DNA of 64,000 bases from Deltaproteobacteria bacterium (GTDB lineage Bacteria > Desulfobacterota > Desulfobacteria > Desulfobacterales > Desulfatibacillaceae), in assembly GCA_016235345.1 (NCBI GenBank), contig JACRLG010000002.1, positions 96,965-160,964 on the forward strand. Direction: 5' to 3'. This document shows positions 1 through 7,791 of this stretch, piece after piece (positions within the stretch are counted from its first letter, which is position 1; the number at the start of each line of letters is the position of its first letter). The position numbers were made by a program, and so were the translations under genes. The notes under the pieces were generated by a model, which made no database searches, was not told the origin of the DNA, and saw nothing but the letters and a program-made list of their open reading frames with translations.

Positions 1-2
1 TC

Positions 3-209
3 GGGCGCATAGTGAGCCTTTGCGACGTTTACGACGCCCTTTGCTCCAAGCGCGTCTACAAGGAGGCCTGGGACGAAAGCGAAACCTTAAAGGCCCTGGA
101 GCAGGGATCGGGCACCCAGTTCGACCCCCGGCTTGTAGAGATATTCTTTTCACGCCTGGATGTGATACACTCGATCCGTGACCGTTACAAAGACGAAGAA
201 CCGGACTGA
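3..209 (+). CDS. HD-GYP domain protein, C-terminal end (5' truncated by window edge)
   Basis: The reading frame is open from base 3 and enters the window inside a coding region; the 65 residues after an internal GTG are not a complete protein. The stretch R-I-V-S-L-C-D-V-Y-D-A-L followed by K-R-V-Y-K-E-A-W matches the conserved end of HD-GYP phosphodiesterase domains, where the D-V-Y-D-A-L segment lies near the last metal-binding helix. Family knowledge: HD-GYP enzymes hydrolyse cyclic di-GMP, usually as response-regulator outputs. The catalytic HD and GYP motifs lie outside the window, so activity and the N-terminal sensory module cannot be judged. Confidence 0.8.
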   Translation, partial: GRIVSLCDVYDALCSKRVYKEAWDESETLKALEQGSGTQFDPRLVEIFFSRLDVIHSIRDRYKDEEPD

Positions 210-273
210 CAGCCGCCAGGGTCAGGCGGCTGACAGATCAGAACAACCCCTATTTACCGAAAGGAGAGCCTAC

Positions 274-387
274 ATGGCTGACAAGGGTCAGAAGGACAAG
301 GGCAAGAAGGAGCAGCAGAAGAAACCTCTCCTGACTCCGGCGGAAAAGCGCAAGGTAAAAAAGGAAAAGAAGGAAAAAAACAAGTAG
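274..387 (+). CDS. Lysine-rich 37-residue protein
   Basis: A strong ribosome-binding site (AAGGAG at 261-266) sits 7 bases before the ATG at 274, which argues that this very short frame is translated. The product is almost entirely Lys, Glu, Gln and Asp, with a central L-L-T-P-A-E-K-R segment. It has no cysteine, signal or membrane segment, and should be a highly basic, disordered peptide that could bind nucleic acid or ribosomes. A longer frame from 178 lacks a good start. I do not recognise a named family. It lies 64 bases after the HD-GYP gene and 147 bases before dodecin. Confidence 0.6.
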   Translation: MADKGQKDKGKKEQQKKPLLTPAEKRKVKKEKKEKNK

Positions 388-534
388 GTGCCATCCGGTC
401 ACAGGCTTTGCCACCCGGTTCGGGCGGTTTGCCAATCAGTCGCATGACCGGTAAAGGGCTTTCCCGGTTCCGATTACGCCACGGGATGGAACGGATGCCG
501 ACAAGTCTTTTTCCTCCAACGAAAGGTGACTGTC

Positions 535-747
535 ATGGCCGAAAGCGTATACAAATTCATCGAGCTCGTGGGGACGAGCGCCAAATCCTGGGAGGACGCC
601 GCCAAAAACGCCGTTGAACTGGCCGGAAAGTCCTTGAAGGAGCTGCGCGTCGCCGAGGTTTCCGACATGGACTTGAAGCTTGAGAACAACAAGGTCGTGG
701 CATACCGGTGCAAGGTGAAACTGTCCTTCAAATACTTAAGTGAGTGA
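535..747 (+). CDS. Dodecin (flavin-storage protein)
   Basis: The 70-residue protein matches dodecins along its whole length: V-Y-K-F-I-E-L-V-G-T-S near the start, S-W-E-D-A-A-K-N-A-V in the helix, and the terminal beta strands V-A-Y-R-C-K-V-K-L-S-F-K-Y. Family knowledge: dodecins form hollow dodecamers that bind flavin or CoA in the cytoplasm and buffer free flavin. I chose the ATG at 535 because GAAAGG at 521-526 is well spaced for it; the GTG at 526 overlaps that site. It appears monocistronic. Confidence 0.93.
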   Translation: MAESVYKFIELVGTSAKSWEDAAKNAVELAGKSLKELRVAEVSDMDLKLENNKVVAYRCKVKLSFKYLSE

Positions 748-977
748 CGGGACAATTGTCTTGACAGATGCCGCCCTGCCGGTCGCCTGATACAGGCACG
801 GGGCGAATGATTGACAACACTTTTTCGAAGCCCGCCGAAAACCGTTTTTCATCCTCATTTTCACGGGCTTGATGGCTGACGACACAATGCCGATTGATTT
901 TTTTTCTTCATAAATCCCGTGGCGTTTTTTCCTTGAAACCCTGGCTGTTATCAGCCTGTTGAAAAACTCCAATCATA

Positions 978-1100
978 CAGGCTGATGAAAAACGATGAGC
1001 CGTAAGGCGTGCGAAAAGCCAATGAGTCAAGCGTACTTCATGTACGTGACGGAATTGGCTTTGACGCACAACATAGCGGATCGCGTTTTTCGACAGCCTG
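978..1100. repeat. Nested-hairpin interspersed repeat, copy R1 (core type A)
   Basis: Arms CAGGCTG...GAAAAACGAT and ATCGCGTTTTTC...CAGCCTG are inverted. Inside them a second hairpin pairs AAGCCAAT with ATTGGCTT, and inside that CGTAC pairs with GTACG. Just upstream (952-984) an extra CAGCCTG/CAGGCTG pair is present. The same arms recur at 11725, 18114, 35456, 38123, 57184 and 62806. Confidence 0.85.
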
Positions 1101-1143
1101 TTACAAGTTTGGGGGCTTTAAGCCCAAGGCAGGCGGCTTTTCC

Positions 1144-1200
1144 GAAAAAAAACGGGCCGGGCGCGTGGATTTGTTTCCCGCGCCCGGCCCGTTTAATTTT
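1144..1200. terminator. Strong bidirectional hairpin terminator
   Basis: A perfect 16-base stem (1150-1165 with 1179-1194, AAACGGGCCGGGCGCG) has a 13-base loop, an A-run on its left and TTTAATTTTT on its right. It can terminate transcription on both strands between the dodecin side and the minus-strand HAD gene. The rest of 748-1459 holds only repeat elements; I see no gene there. Confidence 0.7.
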
Positions 1201-1261
1201 TGAGAAGCTCCGCCTGAAAGCGCCGGAGTCCCGCCCGCTTTCATATTATTTGGAGCGTTGT

Positions 1262-1431
1262 TTTGTTCCATTTTTTCAGTATGGCAATTGCCCGATTCCG
1301 TCATTCCGGCGTAGGCCGGAATCCAGTTTTTTGCCGTTTGCAGCCTTTTTCTGGACCCCGGCGAAACGCCTTGGTGACGGAGGCTGTCTCTCCATGAAAT
1401 ATGGAACTAAACTTTGCTTCCCGTAATATTA
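1262..1431. repeat. Interspersed repeat family C, copy 1
   Basis: Outer arms GTTCCATTTTTTCA and TGAAATATGGAAC are inverted. Inside lie two hairpins of the widespread type CCGTCATTCCGGC...GCCGGAATCCAG and CTGGACCCCGGC...GGTGACGG. It is collinear with the copy at 20195-20366, including the tail GTAATATTA. Confidence 0.75.
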
Positions 1432-1459
1432 AACAGCGATTCGCGTTTTTATCCAGGCT
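1432..1459. repeat. Solo right arm of the nested-hairpin repeat
   Basis: CAGCGATTCGCGTTTTTATCCAGGC is the right arm of the family seen at 57184 and 62806, here without its left arm and fused directly to the end of the family C repeat. It abuts the stop codon of the minus-strand HAD gene. Confidence 0.7.
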
Positions 1460-2878
1460 TCAGTGCACCCTGTTTCGCGCCGAAATAATGGCCTCCTCAA
1501 GCCCCGAATAAGCGTCGGACAGGGGAGTCAGGGCGGAGGAAAGACGCCTGTTGGCGGTAAAAACCCCGCCCACGGAGGCCCGCAGATTCTTCAGCGCGGC
1601 GTTCCGCCCGCGCTGGGAAGCCTGGTTGTATGCCTCAACCGACGAGGCGATCTCGGTTTCGAGGGCGTCGAGCCGCTCCGCGAAATCCGCGAGGTCAGCC
1701 CTTGCCCCCCTGTAAAGCGAGTAGCAGGTTCCGGCGCTCTTCCGGGCCGCCGCGAAGTCGCTTTTAAGAATCCGGGCCATCTCGTCCGCAAAAAGAATCC
1801 GGCCCTGGCCGCCGCCGTCCTGCCCCTCCAGCCTCTCCTTTCGGGTAAAAACCCGGGCCGAATGGATTTCACGAAGGGGGGATCGCGCCGAAACCAGCGG
1901 AGAAAAGGGGTCGGGGCTGTTTACGTCGGCCACGCACTTGAAAGCCTCTGCAAAGGACTGGTCCTCCCCGTGCTTGGTGTCGGTGATCCCCACCGTGTGA
2001 ACGCCGGGGTCCAGAAAATCAGGGTAAAGCTCCACCAGCCGGTCGATCTTCATCTGGGCAGCGTTTTCCCTAAGGCTCGCCGGAGGGGCTATGCGTGCGG
2101 GTTTTCCGTGGCCGAACACCGGATGCAAAAAATGCGGGGTGCTGGTGCGCCCGTTTTTGACCTCTATCTCCAGGTTGATGACCTTGTGGACCGGGTATTT
2201 TTCCCTCACCACGTCAAGGCAAACCGAGGGAGACGCGCTTGAGACGATGATTTTGAGGTTCGAAAACTCGCCCCTTATGGCTTTGATGTCCTCAGGCTCT
2301 ATGACCGTGAGGTCAGCATACCTTCGCCAGAGGCTTTCAACCAGAAGACGCACGTCCGACAAGGGCGCGCTGGCCATTTGATGCATAAGCCCCAGTCGCA
2401 TGAGGGCGAGAAGCCGGTCCATTGCAAAAGGCCCAAGATTTCGCCGCAGATTCCTTCGCACCGCATGGTTGGCCCAGCCCAGCCGGGCCAGGGAATAGTA
2501 GATGGCCCCCGGAACCAGCCAGCGGGTGGCCCCTATTTTCACGTACCGGGCCTTACCGACCGCGTCCCTTCTTTTTAGGACAAAGGGGGACAGGCCCCGC
2601 TTTTCTTCGACCTTCAAGAGGTAGTCCAGGCCGTAAGCCTGGTACGCCGAAAGCTCGTAACCCAGAAAAACGCCCAGGTTGAGCCTCTTGTGAAAGGTGC
2701 CGTCCAGGTCCAGCACAAGATACTTGGTGTCCGGCCTTATCATTTTGCGGCAGAGATCGGGGAAATTCAGCCCGTCGCCGTAAACGGCGTACCTGTCCAC
2801 AAGGCGCACGAAGCTGCCGTCATCGCCCTGGACAAGGCCCGGAGAAGGCCCCTGTAACGCTCTTTTGAAAATGGTCAT
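1460..2878 (-). CDS. HAD-superfamily hydrolase-like protein with coiled-coil tail
   Basis: The 472-residue cytoplasmic protein carries a HAD motif I, D-L-D-G-T, at about residues 57-61; a motif II-like S-S-A-S at about 214; and a late acidic segment T-D-T-K-H-G-E-D that could supply the motif III/IV acidic residues. HAD enzymes use the first Asp as nucleophile for phosphoryl transfer; the substrate here cannot be inferred. The about 150 residues between motif I and II are rich in Arg and Leu and form a large cap. The last about 100 residues (L-A-D-F-A-E-R-L-D-A-L-E-T-E onward) look like a coiled coil. It is a lone gene, flanked by repeats at its 3' end. Confidence 0.6.
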   Translation of the reverse strand: MTIFKRALQGPSPGLVQGDDGSFVRLVDRYAVYGDGLNFPDLCRKMIRPDTKYLVLDLDGTFHKRLNLGVFLGYELSAYQAYGLDYLLKVEEKRGLSPFVLKRRDAVGKARYVKIGATRWLVPGAIYYSLARLGWANHAVRRNLRRNLGPFAMDRLLALMRLGLMHQMASAPLSDVRLLVESLWRRYADLTVIEPEDIKAIRGEFSNLKIIVSSASPSVCLDVVREKYPVHKVINLEIEVKNGRTSTPHFLHPVFGHGKPARIAPPASLRENAAQMKIDRLVELYPDFLDPGVHTVGITDTKHGEDQSFAEAFKCVADVNSPDPFSPLVSARSPLREIHSARVFTRKERLEGQDGGGQGRILFADEMARILKSDFAAARKSAGTCYSLYRGARADLADFAERLDALETEIASSVEAYNQASQRGRNAALKNLRASVGGVFTANRRLSSALTPLSDAYSGLEEAIISARNRVH

Positions 2879-3194
2879 CCCGCCTTCTTCCGTTTGAATG
2901 AGGCCCTTGGGCCTTATGGGCAGGGGTTTCCGCCCCGCATTTCAATAATAACCCTTTTGCAGCCCCCTTCAAAGCGCTGTCCCGGCCCCTACCATTCTTT
3001 TACCTGTCCGCACCGCCCGCGTTTTCCAGCCCGACCTGAAAACACGGCCCAGCACTGTCCAAAAATATTCGAGCACATGGTCAATTGACCTTATAGTCAA
3101 ATTATGCTTGATTTATCAATTTGGTTATGTTATTAATTTTTGTATATCATCCTACAAGCTATCTTGTTATTAACCACTATTGGAGAAAGCCGCC

Positions 3195-4469
3195 ATGCGC
3201 CTTCGCAAAATGTGTTTCGCCGTTGTTCTTCTCTGTCTCTGCCTGGGCTTGCTTCCGGCTTCTACGGTAGCCGCAGAGGTCCAGGATGGGCGCGTCCGCT
3301 GGAAAACCACATCCCTGGCCCCCAAGGACGTGGGCTACGCCATCTATGTGCGCCAGGTTCTGTTCCCGTTTCTGGTCAAGGCGTGTGAAGGCAACATGGT
3401 GGTGGCGTCATCATGGGGCGGGGCGATGGGCGACGATATAACCGCCCTGAAAAACCTGAAGATCGGGCGAGTACAGGCATCGGGCCTTTCGGGACAGGGC
3501 ACGTACACGGCCTGCCCGGAGGTCGCGGTTTTGGGCCTGCCCTTTCTTTTGAACGGCTACGACGAGGTGGATTATCTGAAGGAGAAAATGATCTGGACCT
3601 TCGACAGGATGCTGGAGCCAAGGGGGCTCAAAATCCTTTCCTGGCTGGACCAGGGCTTTGACGAGATATACTCCACCAAAAAGATCGAAACCCTGGACGA
3701 TTTCAAGGGTGCGCGTTTCGCTTCATGGTTCGGGCCTTTGGACATCAAGCTCTGCGGAAGCCTGGGGGCACAGGCCGTGGTGATGAGCGCCACCGACATT
3801 CCCTCCGCCCTCCGCTCCGGCAGGGCGGACGCGGTGGTGGCCCCGTCAATTTATATCGTGGGGACCCAGCTTCACAGCGTTGTCAAAAATGTTTTCACCG
3901 CCAGAATACGATATACCCCGGCCTTTTTCGTGGCCTCCCTTGAGGCTTTCCGCGCCCTTCCGCCCGCCTACCAGAAAAACATCGAGTCCATGCGCCTTTC
4001 AAGGGCCAGGGAATTCAACATCCTGGCAAGGAAGGACCTGGAAAAATTTCTGTCCGCGATTATCGGGTATGGCGTGACCAAGGCCAAATCGGGCGGGGAT
4101 GACCTGGACGACATCCGACGCCGCACCACGCCCCTTTGGTATGATTTCGCGGGCGAACTGTACCCGGAAAGCCTTCTGGACGAGGTGCTGGGTCACCTTG
4201 CCGATTACCGCACGGCCCATCCTTCGTCTTCGGGCGGGCTTGCGTCTTCAAAACCGTCGGAAGGCAGGGCGACCGGGGGAGGAGACAAGGCGAAGCAGGT
4301 CCATTCGGTCCAGGCCCGCCTGAAAACCCTTGGTTATTACAACTCTGTGGCGGACGGCATCGCAGGGCCGGTAACCTACAAGGCCATAAAGACCTTCCAG
4401 GCATCCAAGGGTTTAAAAGCCACGGGCCGGGTGGACGCGGCGCTTTTGAAGGCCCTGGGAGTGGAATGA
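3195..4469 (+). CDS. TRAP-type (DctP-like) solute-binding protein fused to a C-terminal peptidoglycan-binding domain
   Basis: The start at 3195 follows GGAGAAAG (3182-3189) and gives a 424-residue protein with a clear signal peptide (M-R-L-R-K-M then a hydrophobic stretch ending V-A-A). Residues about 35-330 follow the DctP/TRAP substrate-binding fold: an L-A-P-K-D start, G-L-P-F-L-L, the L-D-D-F-K-G-A-R-F segment and the A-D-A-V-V-A-P segment. After a Ser/Gly linker, the last 60 residues form a PG_binding_1 repeat (V-Q-A-R-L-K-T-L-G-Y-Y through F-Q-A-S-K-G-L). No DctQ or DctM permease lies nearby, so it is an orphan. The AT-rich 2879-3194 stretch upstream holds no gene. Confidence 0.85.
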   Translation: MRLRKMCFAVVLLCLCLGLLPASTVAAEVQDGRVRWKTTSLAPKDVGYAIYVRQVLFPFLVKACEGNMVVASSWGGAMGDDITALKNLKIGRVQASGLSGQGTYTACPEVAVLGLPFLLNGYDEVDYLKEKMIWTFDRMLEPRGLKILSWLDQGFDEIYSTKKIETLDDFKGARFASWFGPLDIKLCGSLGAQAVVMSATDIPSALRSGRADAVVAPSIYIVGTQLHSVVKNVFTARIRYTPAFFVASLEAFRALPPAYQKNIESMRLSRAREFNILARKDLEKFLSAIIGYGVTKAKSGGDDLDDIRRRTTPLWYDFAGELYPESLLDEVLGHLADYRTAHPSSSGGLASSKPSEGRATGGGDKAKQVHSVQARLKTLGYYNSVADGIAGPVTYKAIKTFQASKGLKATGRVDAALLKALGVE

Positions 4470-4531
4470 GCCGAAGCGCCCAAGGCGTGCTGGCGTAAGG
4501 ACATCACGGGGGGCGGGGGCTCCCGGCAAAC

Positions 4532-4566
4532 AAAAGGCAGGCCGGAGAATTCCGGCCTGCCTTTTG
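4532..4566. terminator. Bidirectional terminator between convergent genes
   Basis: CAAAAGGCAGGCCGGA pairs perfectly with TCCGGCCTGCCTTTTG around a GAAT loop. It sits between the solute-binding protein gene and the convergent FG-GAP gene and has A and T runs on either side, so it serves both. Confidence 0.85.
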
Positions 4567-4629
4567 TACATTTACCCTTAATCCTCCCGGCGGGTATGCC
4601 TACCCCGCCGGGTTCATAAACCCATGCTT

Positions 4630-7029
4630 TTATCTTCTGCGGTTGATGACCGCAAAGCCGAGCGCACCCGCCAGGGCAAGAACAGCCAGGGCGATGGGCA
4701 TGGTGCGGTTGCCGTTTCCGGCTGAAAGGGTGTCCACGAAGCAGTGGGGGGACGGAGCGGCGGCAGGGGGCGCAGTGGAGAGTATGAAGACCGAAAAGCC
4801 GGTAAGCCCCGTGGCTGTAACGGTGTTGCGCACGGTGTCGAAGACCGCGCCCGCCACTTCGGAGTAGGTCCCGCCGACTGTGGCGGCCTTGTAGAGCTTG
4901 AGGTCGCCTTCGGTTAGTTGCGCGATTTCCGACTCAAGATAGTGAAAGATAACCTTGGCGGAAAAGGCTGTGCGGTCGGTTGTTACGGTCCAGTTTACGT
5001 CCGCCACTTTCGTCAGGTCCGGCATGTTGACGCCCGTGTCATTGCGGGTTAGGGTCACCGTGGTGGTGCTTCCCGCCGCTCCCGCGCCGAAATCTATCTT
5101 CGCCCGCGCCGTGCCGTAGTCCTTCGCGAGCGGGTTTCCGGCGTGATCCGTATCCTTCGCCGCGGCGGTGGTGGAATCGCCCTCGCCGAAGATGGCGTAA
5201 ACCTCGCCGCAACCGTTTCTGACTTCGCCCGGGCCGTCCCCGCCATATGCTGCCAGCAAAAGGTCCAGGAACCCGTCGTTGTTGATATCCCCCGTCTGAA
5301 GGCCGAAGCCGGAATTGAGCATGTCAAAGTTGCTCGCGCCGTATATGGTCACGTCCTCTTCGCTGGCATTCAAATCGATAGTTGCGGGAAGCACGGCCGT
5401 CGAACCGTAGATGATATAGCTTTCTCCAGAGCTGCTTCGACCTTCGGCAGGTCCAGAGCCGAAGGCGGCGGTGGTAAGGATGTCAGCCAAGCCGTCACCG
5501 TTAACGTCTTTTGCGCTGATTCCCGCATACTCGGCCAGCTGGTCTCCGGCGGAGGCGCCGTAAATGGTTACGTCCTCGCCGCTTGAAGCAAGGTCGATGG
5601 TTGCTGGCAGTGTCCCCGAACCGTAGATGAGGTAGCCCTCCCCGGCGCTGAGCCGTCCATCGCCAGGTCCGTCGGCGGCGAAAGCTGAAAGCAGGATGTC
5701 ATCCCTGCCGTCCCCGTTGACGTCCCCGAGGGATATGGGACACCACCCGGTTAATTGATCATTGGCCGTGGCTCCGTATATGGTTACGTCTTCCTCATTT
5801 AATGCAATGTCTATGGTGGCGGGAAGCGCCGCGCCTCCGTAAATGACGTAGGCCTCTCCGGCGGCGGAGCGGCCTTCGAGCGGCCCGTCCGCCGTCCAGG
5901 CTCCCAGGACAAGGTCGTCTATGCCGTCTCCGTTAACGTCCCCTGCTGTCAGGCCCCGCCTGTGGGTCAGGCGATCAAGCGCGGTGGCGCCGTAAACGGT
6001 CACGTTCTCGTCACCTGAGGCCAGGTCTATAACTGCTGGAAGGGCCGCAGAACCGTAAATCACGTAGGCTTCGCCGCATGCGTTGCGGGCGTCAAGCGGG
6101 CCCCTGGCCAGAACTGATCCGAGAATCATGTCGGAGATGCCGTCACCGTTTAAATCTCCGGCGCAGCTTGCATATTCGAAACCCAGGCCGTCACTTGCCG
6201 AGGCTCCGTAAATGGTGACATCCTCAGCTCCCGAAGCCAGGTCAATTGCTGCCGGAAGGCCTGCCGAGCCATAGATTATGTAGACTTCTCCGCATCCGCT
6301 TCGGGCGTCGGACGGGCCGTCCGCAAGCTGAGCGCCCGTCATGATGTCGGTGATTCCGTCTCCGTTGAAATCCTTGGTCAAAAGATTATAGCCTGCTGTC
6401 AATGCGTCGGACGCCGATGCGCCGTAAACGGTCACGTCCTGATCGCCGTTGGCGATGTCTATTACGGCGGGAAGGGCGGCGGAGCCGTAAATTACGTAAA
6501 GCTCTCCGCAGCCGGCCCTGGCAAAGCCGGGGCCGTCGGCTCCGTAAGCTCCGGCCAGGATATCCTCGATGCCGTCGTTATTGATATCCGCGCAGGTCAG
6601 CCCGCCTTCGTACCCGAGATTATCACCGCCCCGGCCGCCGTAAATGACAACATCGGGGGCGTTACCAGCCGTTCCCGCAACGTCCAGGATTCCGGCTGCC
6701 AGCGGGCCGTAATAGACGTATATCTCGCCGCACATCGCCCTCGCGTTGAGCGGGCCGTCCGCAAGCGGGGCTCCGAAAACCAGGTCCGGAGAGCCGTCGC
6801 CGTTAACGTCCGCCGTAATGTGTGAAGAGGCGCCGATTGAGCTTGTGGAACGCCCGGCGTAGTCAGAGCTGTCTGCGCCGTAGATCAAAACGTCCTCTTC
6901 GCCGTTGAATAAATCGATTACAGCCGGAAGCGTTAGCGGTTGAACGCCCGCGAAAACCGCCGCCGCGCCTGCAACCAGCAAAAACGCCAGCCACCCTGTG
7001 GCCCTTCTGCTTCTTAAAAACCCTTTCAT
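4630..7029 (-). CDS. Secreted FG-GAP / integrin-alpha-like repeat protein with C-terminal membrane anchor
   Basis: The 799-residue protein begins with a signal peptide (R-S-R-R-A-T-G-W then hydrophobic A/V/L). It carries eight calcium-binding loops of the type D-V-N-G-D-G-x-x-D, each preceded by a strand such as V-T-I-Y-G-A and followed by G-E-x-Y-x-I-Y-G; this is the repeat of beta-propeller FG-GAP proteins. After the propeller (about 610 residues), a region with T-V-T-L-T-R resembles an adhesin-like beta domain. The C-terminus has a single Cys, a hydrophobic helix and R-R-R, the layout of a sorting or anchoring tail. It is probably displayed on the cell surface; the ligand is unknown. The 7030-7320 stretch upstream holds no gene. 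Confidence 0.85.
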   Translation of the reverse strand: MKGFLRSRRATGWLAFLLVAGAAAVFAGVQPLTLPAVIDLFNGEEDVLIYGADSSDYAGRSTSSIGASSHITADVNGDGSPDLVFGAPLADGPLNARAMCGEIYVYYGPLAAGILDVAGTAGNAPDVVIYGGRGGDNLGYEGGLTCADINNDGIEDILAGAYGADGPGFARAGCGELYVIYGSAALPAVIDIANGDQDVTVYGASASDALTAGYNLLTKDFNGDGITDIMTGAQLADGPSDARSGCGEVYIIYGSAGLPAAIDLASGAEDVTIYGASASDGLGFEYASCAGDLNGDGISDMILGSVLARGPLDARNACGEAYVIYGSAALPAVIDLASGDENVTVYGATALDRLTHRRGLTAGDVNGDGIDDLVLGAWTADGPLEGRSAAGEAYVIYGGAALPATIDIALNEEDVTIYGATANDQLTGWCPISLGDVNGDGRDDILLSAFAADGPGDGRLSAGEGYLIYGSGTLPATIDLASSGEDVTIYGASAGDQLAEYAGISAKDVNGDGLADILTTAAFGSGPAEGRSSSGESYIIYGSTAVLPATIDLNASEEDVTIYGASNFDMLNSGFGLQTGDINNDGFLDLLLAAYGGDGPGEVRNGCGEVYAIFGEGDSTTAAAKDTDHAGNPLAKDYGTARAKIDFGAGAAGSTTTVTLTRNDTGVNMPDLTKVADVNWTVTTDRTAFSAKVIFHYLESEIAQLTEGDLKLYKAATVGGTYSEVAGAVFDTVRNTVTATGLTGFSVFILSTAPPAAAPSPHCFVDTLSAGNGNRTMPIALAVLALAGALGFAVINRRR

Positions 7030-7322
7030 GCCCTGAGCCTTTCATGAATGTTGGGTATGGATATGCCTGTCAGGCCGCATTGCCCAGTGGGGCCTTAAAG
7101 GTATATCGAAAAAGGAGGGCCTGAAGCGCTAAGGAACGCGCCGGCAATCCTGGTCAGAAAAATTTTGGCTGATATAAATTACGAGAGATACACAGTATCT
7201 TTTCAGGTTCGCTGCCTCAAATCATTTTTTTAAGCCTGATAAAATCTTGTAAGTACGGGGCCAGACCCTGGGACCAGAGGAGACTCAAGGCTTTGACGTA
7301 TCTGCAAATATGCGGAAAGCAT

Positions 7323-7358
7323 GAGGGGGAGCCGGAAAATTCCGGCTCCCCCCCTTTG
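7323..7358. terminator. Hairpin terminator downstream of glnB
   Basis: A 13-base stem (GGGGGAGCCGGAA with TTCCGGCTCCCCC) has a two-base loop. It follows the minus-strand amt-glnB unit by about 60 bases and precedes the promoter region of the FG-GAP gene. The T-rich side is on the plus strand, so orientation is uncertain. Confidence 0.55.
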
Positions 7359-7414
7359 TGATTGTTGCATTTTTGTTGATTGCGGCCTTGCAATCCGGCT
7401 TGGCCGGGCTGTCC

Positions 7415-7753
7415 TTAAAGGGCTGACGGCCCGGTTTCGCCGGTTCTTATGCGCAGAGCCTCTTCAATGCTCGAAACGAAAATCTTACCGTCGCCTATCT
7501 GGCCGGTCAAGGCCGCGTTTCTTATGGCCTCCACGTAAATGGGGGCCTTGTCGTCATCCGCCACAACCACTATGTGAACCTTGGGCACAAAATCCACGTC
7601 GTATTCCGCGCCCCGGTAAACCATCTTGTGGCCCTTCTGGCGTCCGAAGCCCTTGACGTCCGTGGTTGTCATGCCCGTCACGCCCGCGTCCATCAGGGCC
7701 TTTTTCACTTCTTCCATCTTGAACGGCTTGATGATGGCCTCTATCCTTTTCAT
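7415..7753 (-). CDS. glnB: Nitrogen regulatory protein P-II
   Basis: The 112-residue protein has the full P-II length and starts M-K-R-I-E-A-I-I-K-P. The T-loop is intact with Tyr46 and Tyr51 (Y-R-G-A-E-Y-D-V-D-F-V-P-K), Tyr51 being the classical uridylylation site. The end R-I-R-T-G-E follows the usual C-loop. P-II trimers sense ATP/ADP and 2-oxoglutarate and bind AmtB and nitrogen-assimilation enzymes. It lies 38 bases after amt on the same strand, has its own AAGGA site, and almost certainly acts as the partner of that channel (the GlnK role). The promoter is shared with amt. Confidence 0.95.
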   Translation of the reverse strand: MKRIEAIIKPFKMEEVKKALMDAGVTGMTTTDVKGFGRQKGHKMVYRGAEYDVDFVPKVHIVVVADDDKAPIYVEAIRNAALTGQIGDGKIFVSSIEEALRIRTGETGPSAL

Positions 7754-7791
7754 GCTCGGTTTCCTTTTCCTGTGGAACGGTTGCCGGTTTT

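Noticed and set aside
995-1426. 143-residue open frame in the intergenic region before the HAD gene
   Set aside because: It runs through two repeat families and a terminator hairpin.
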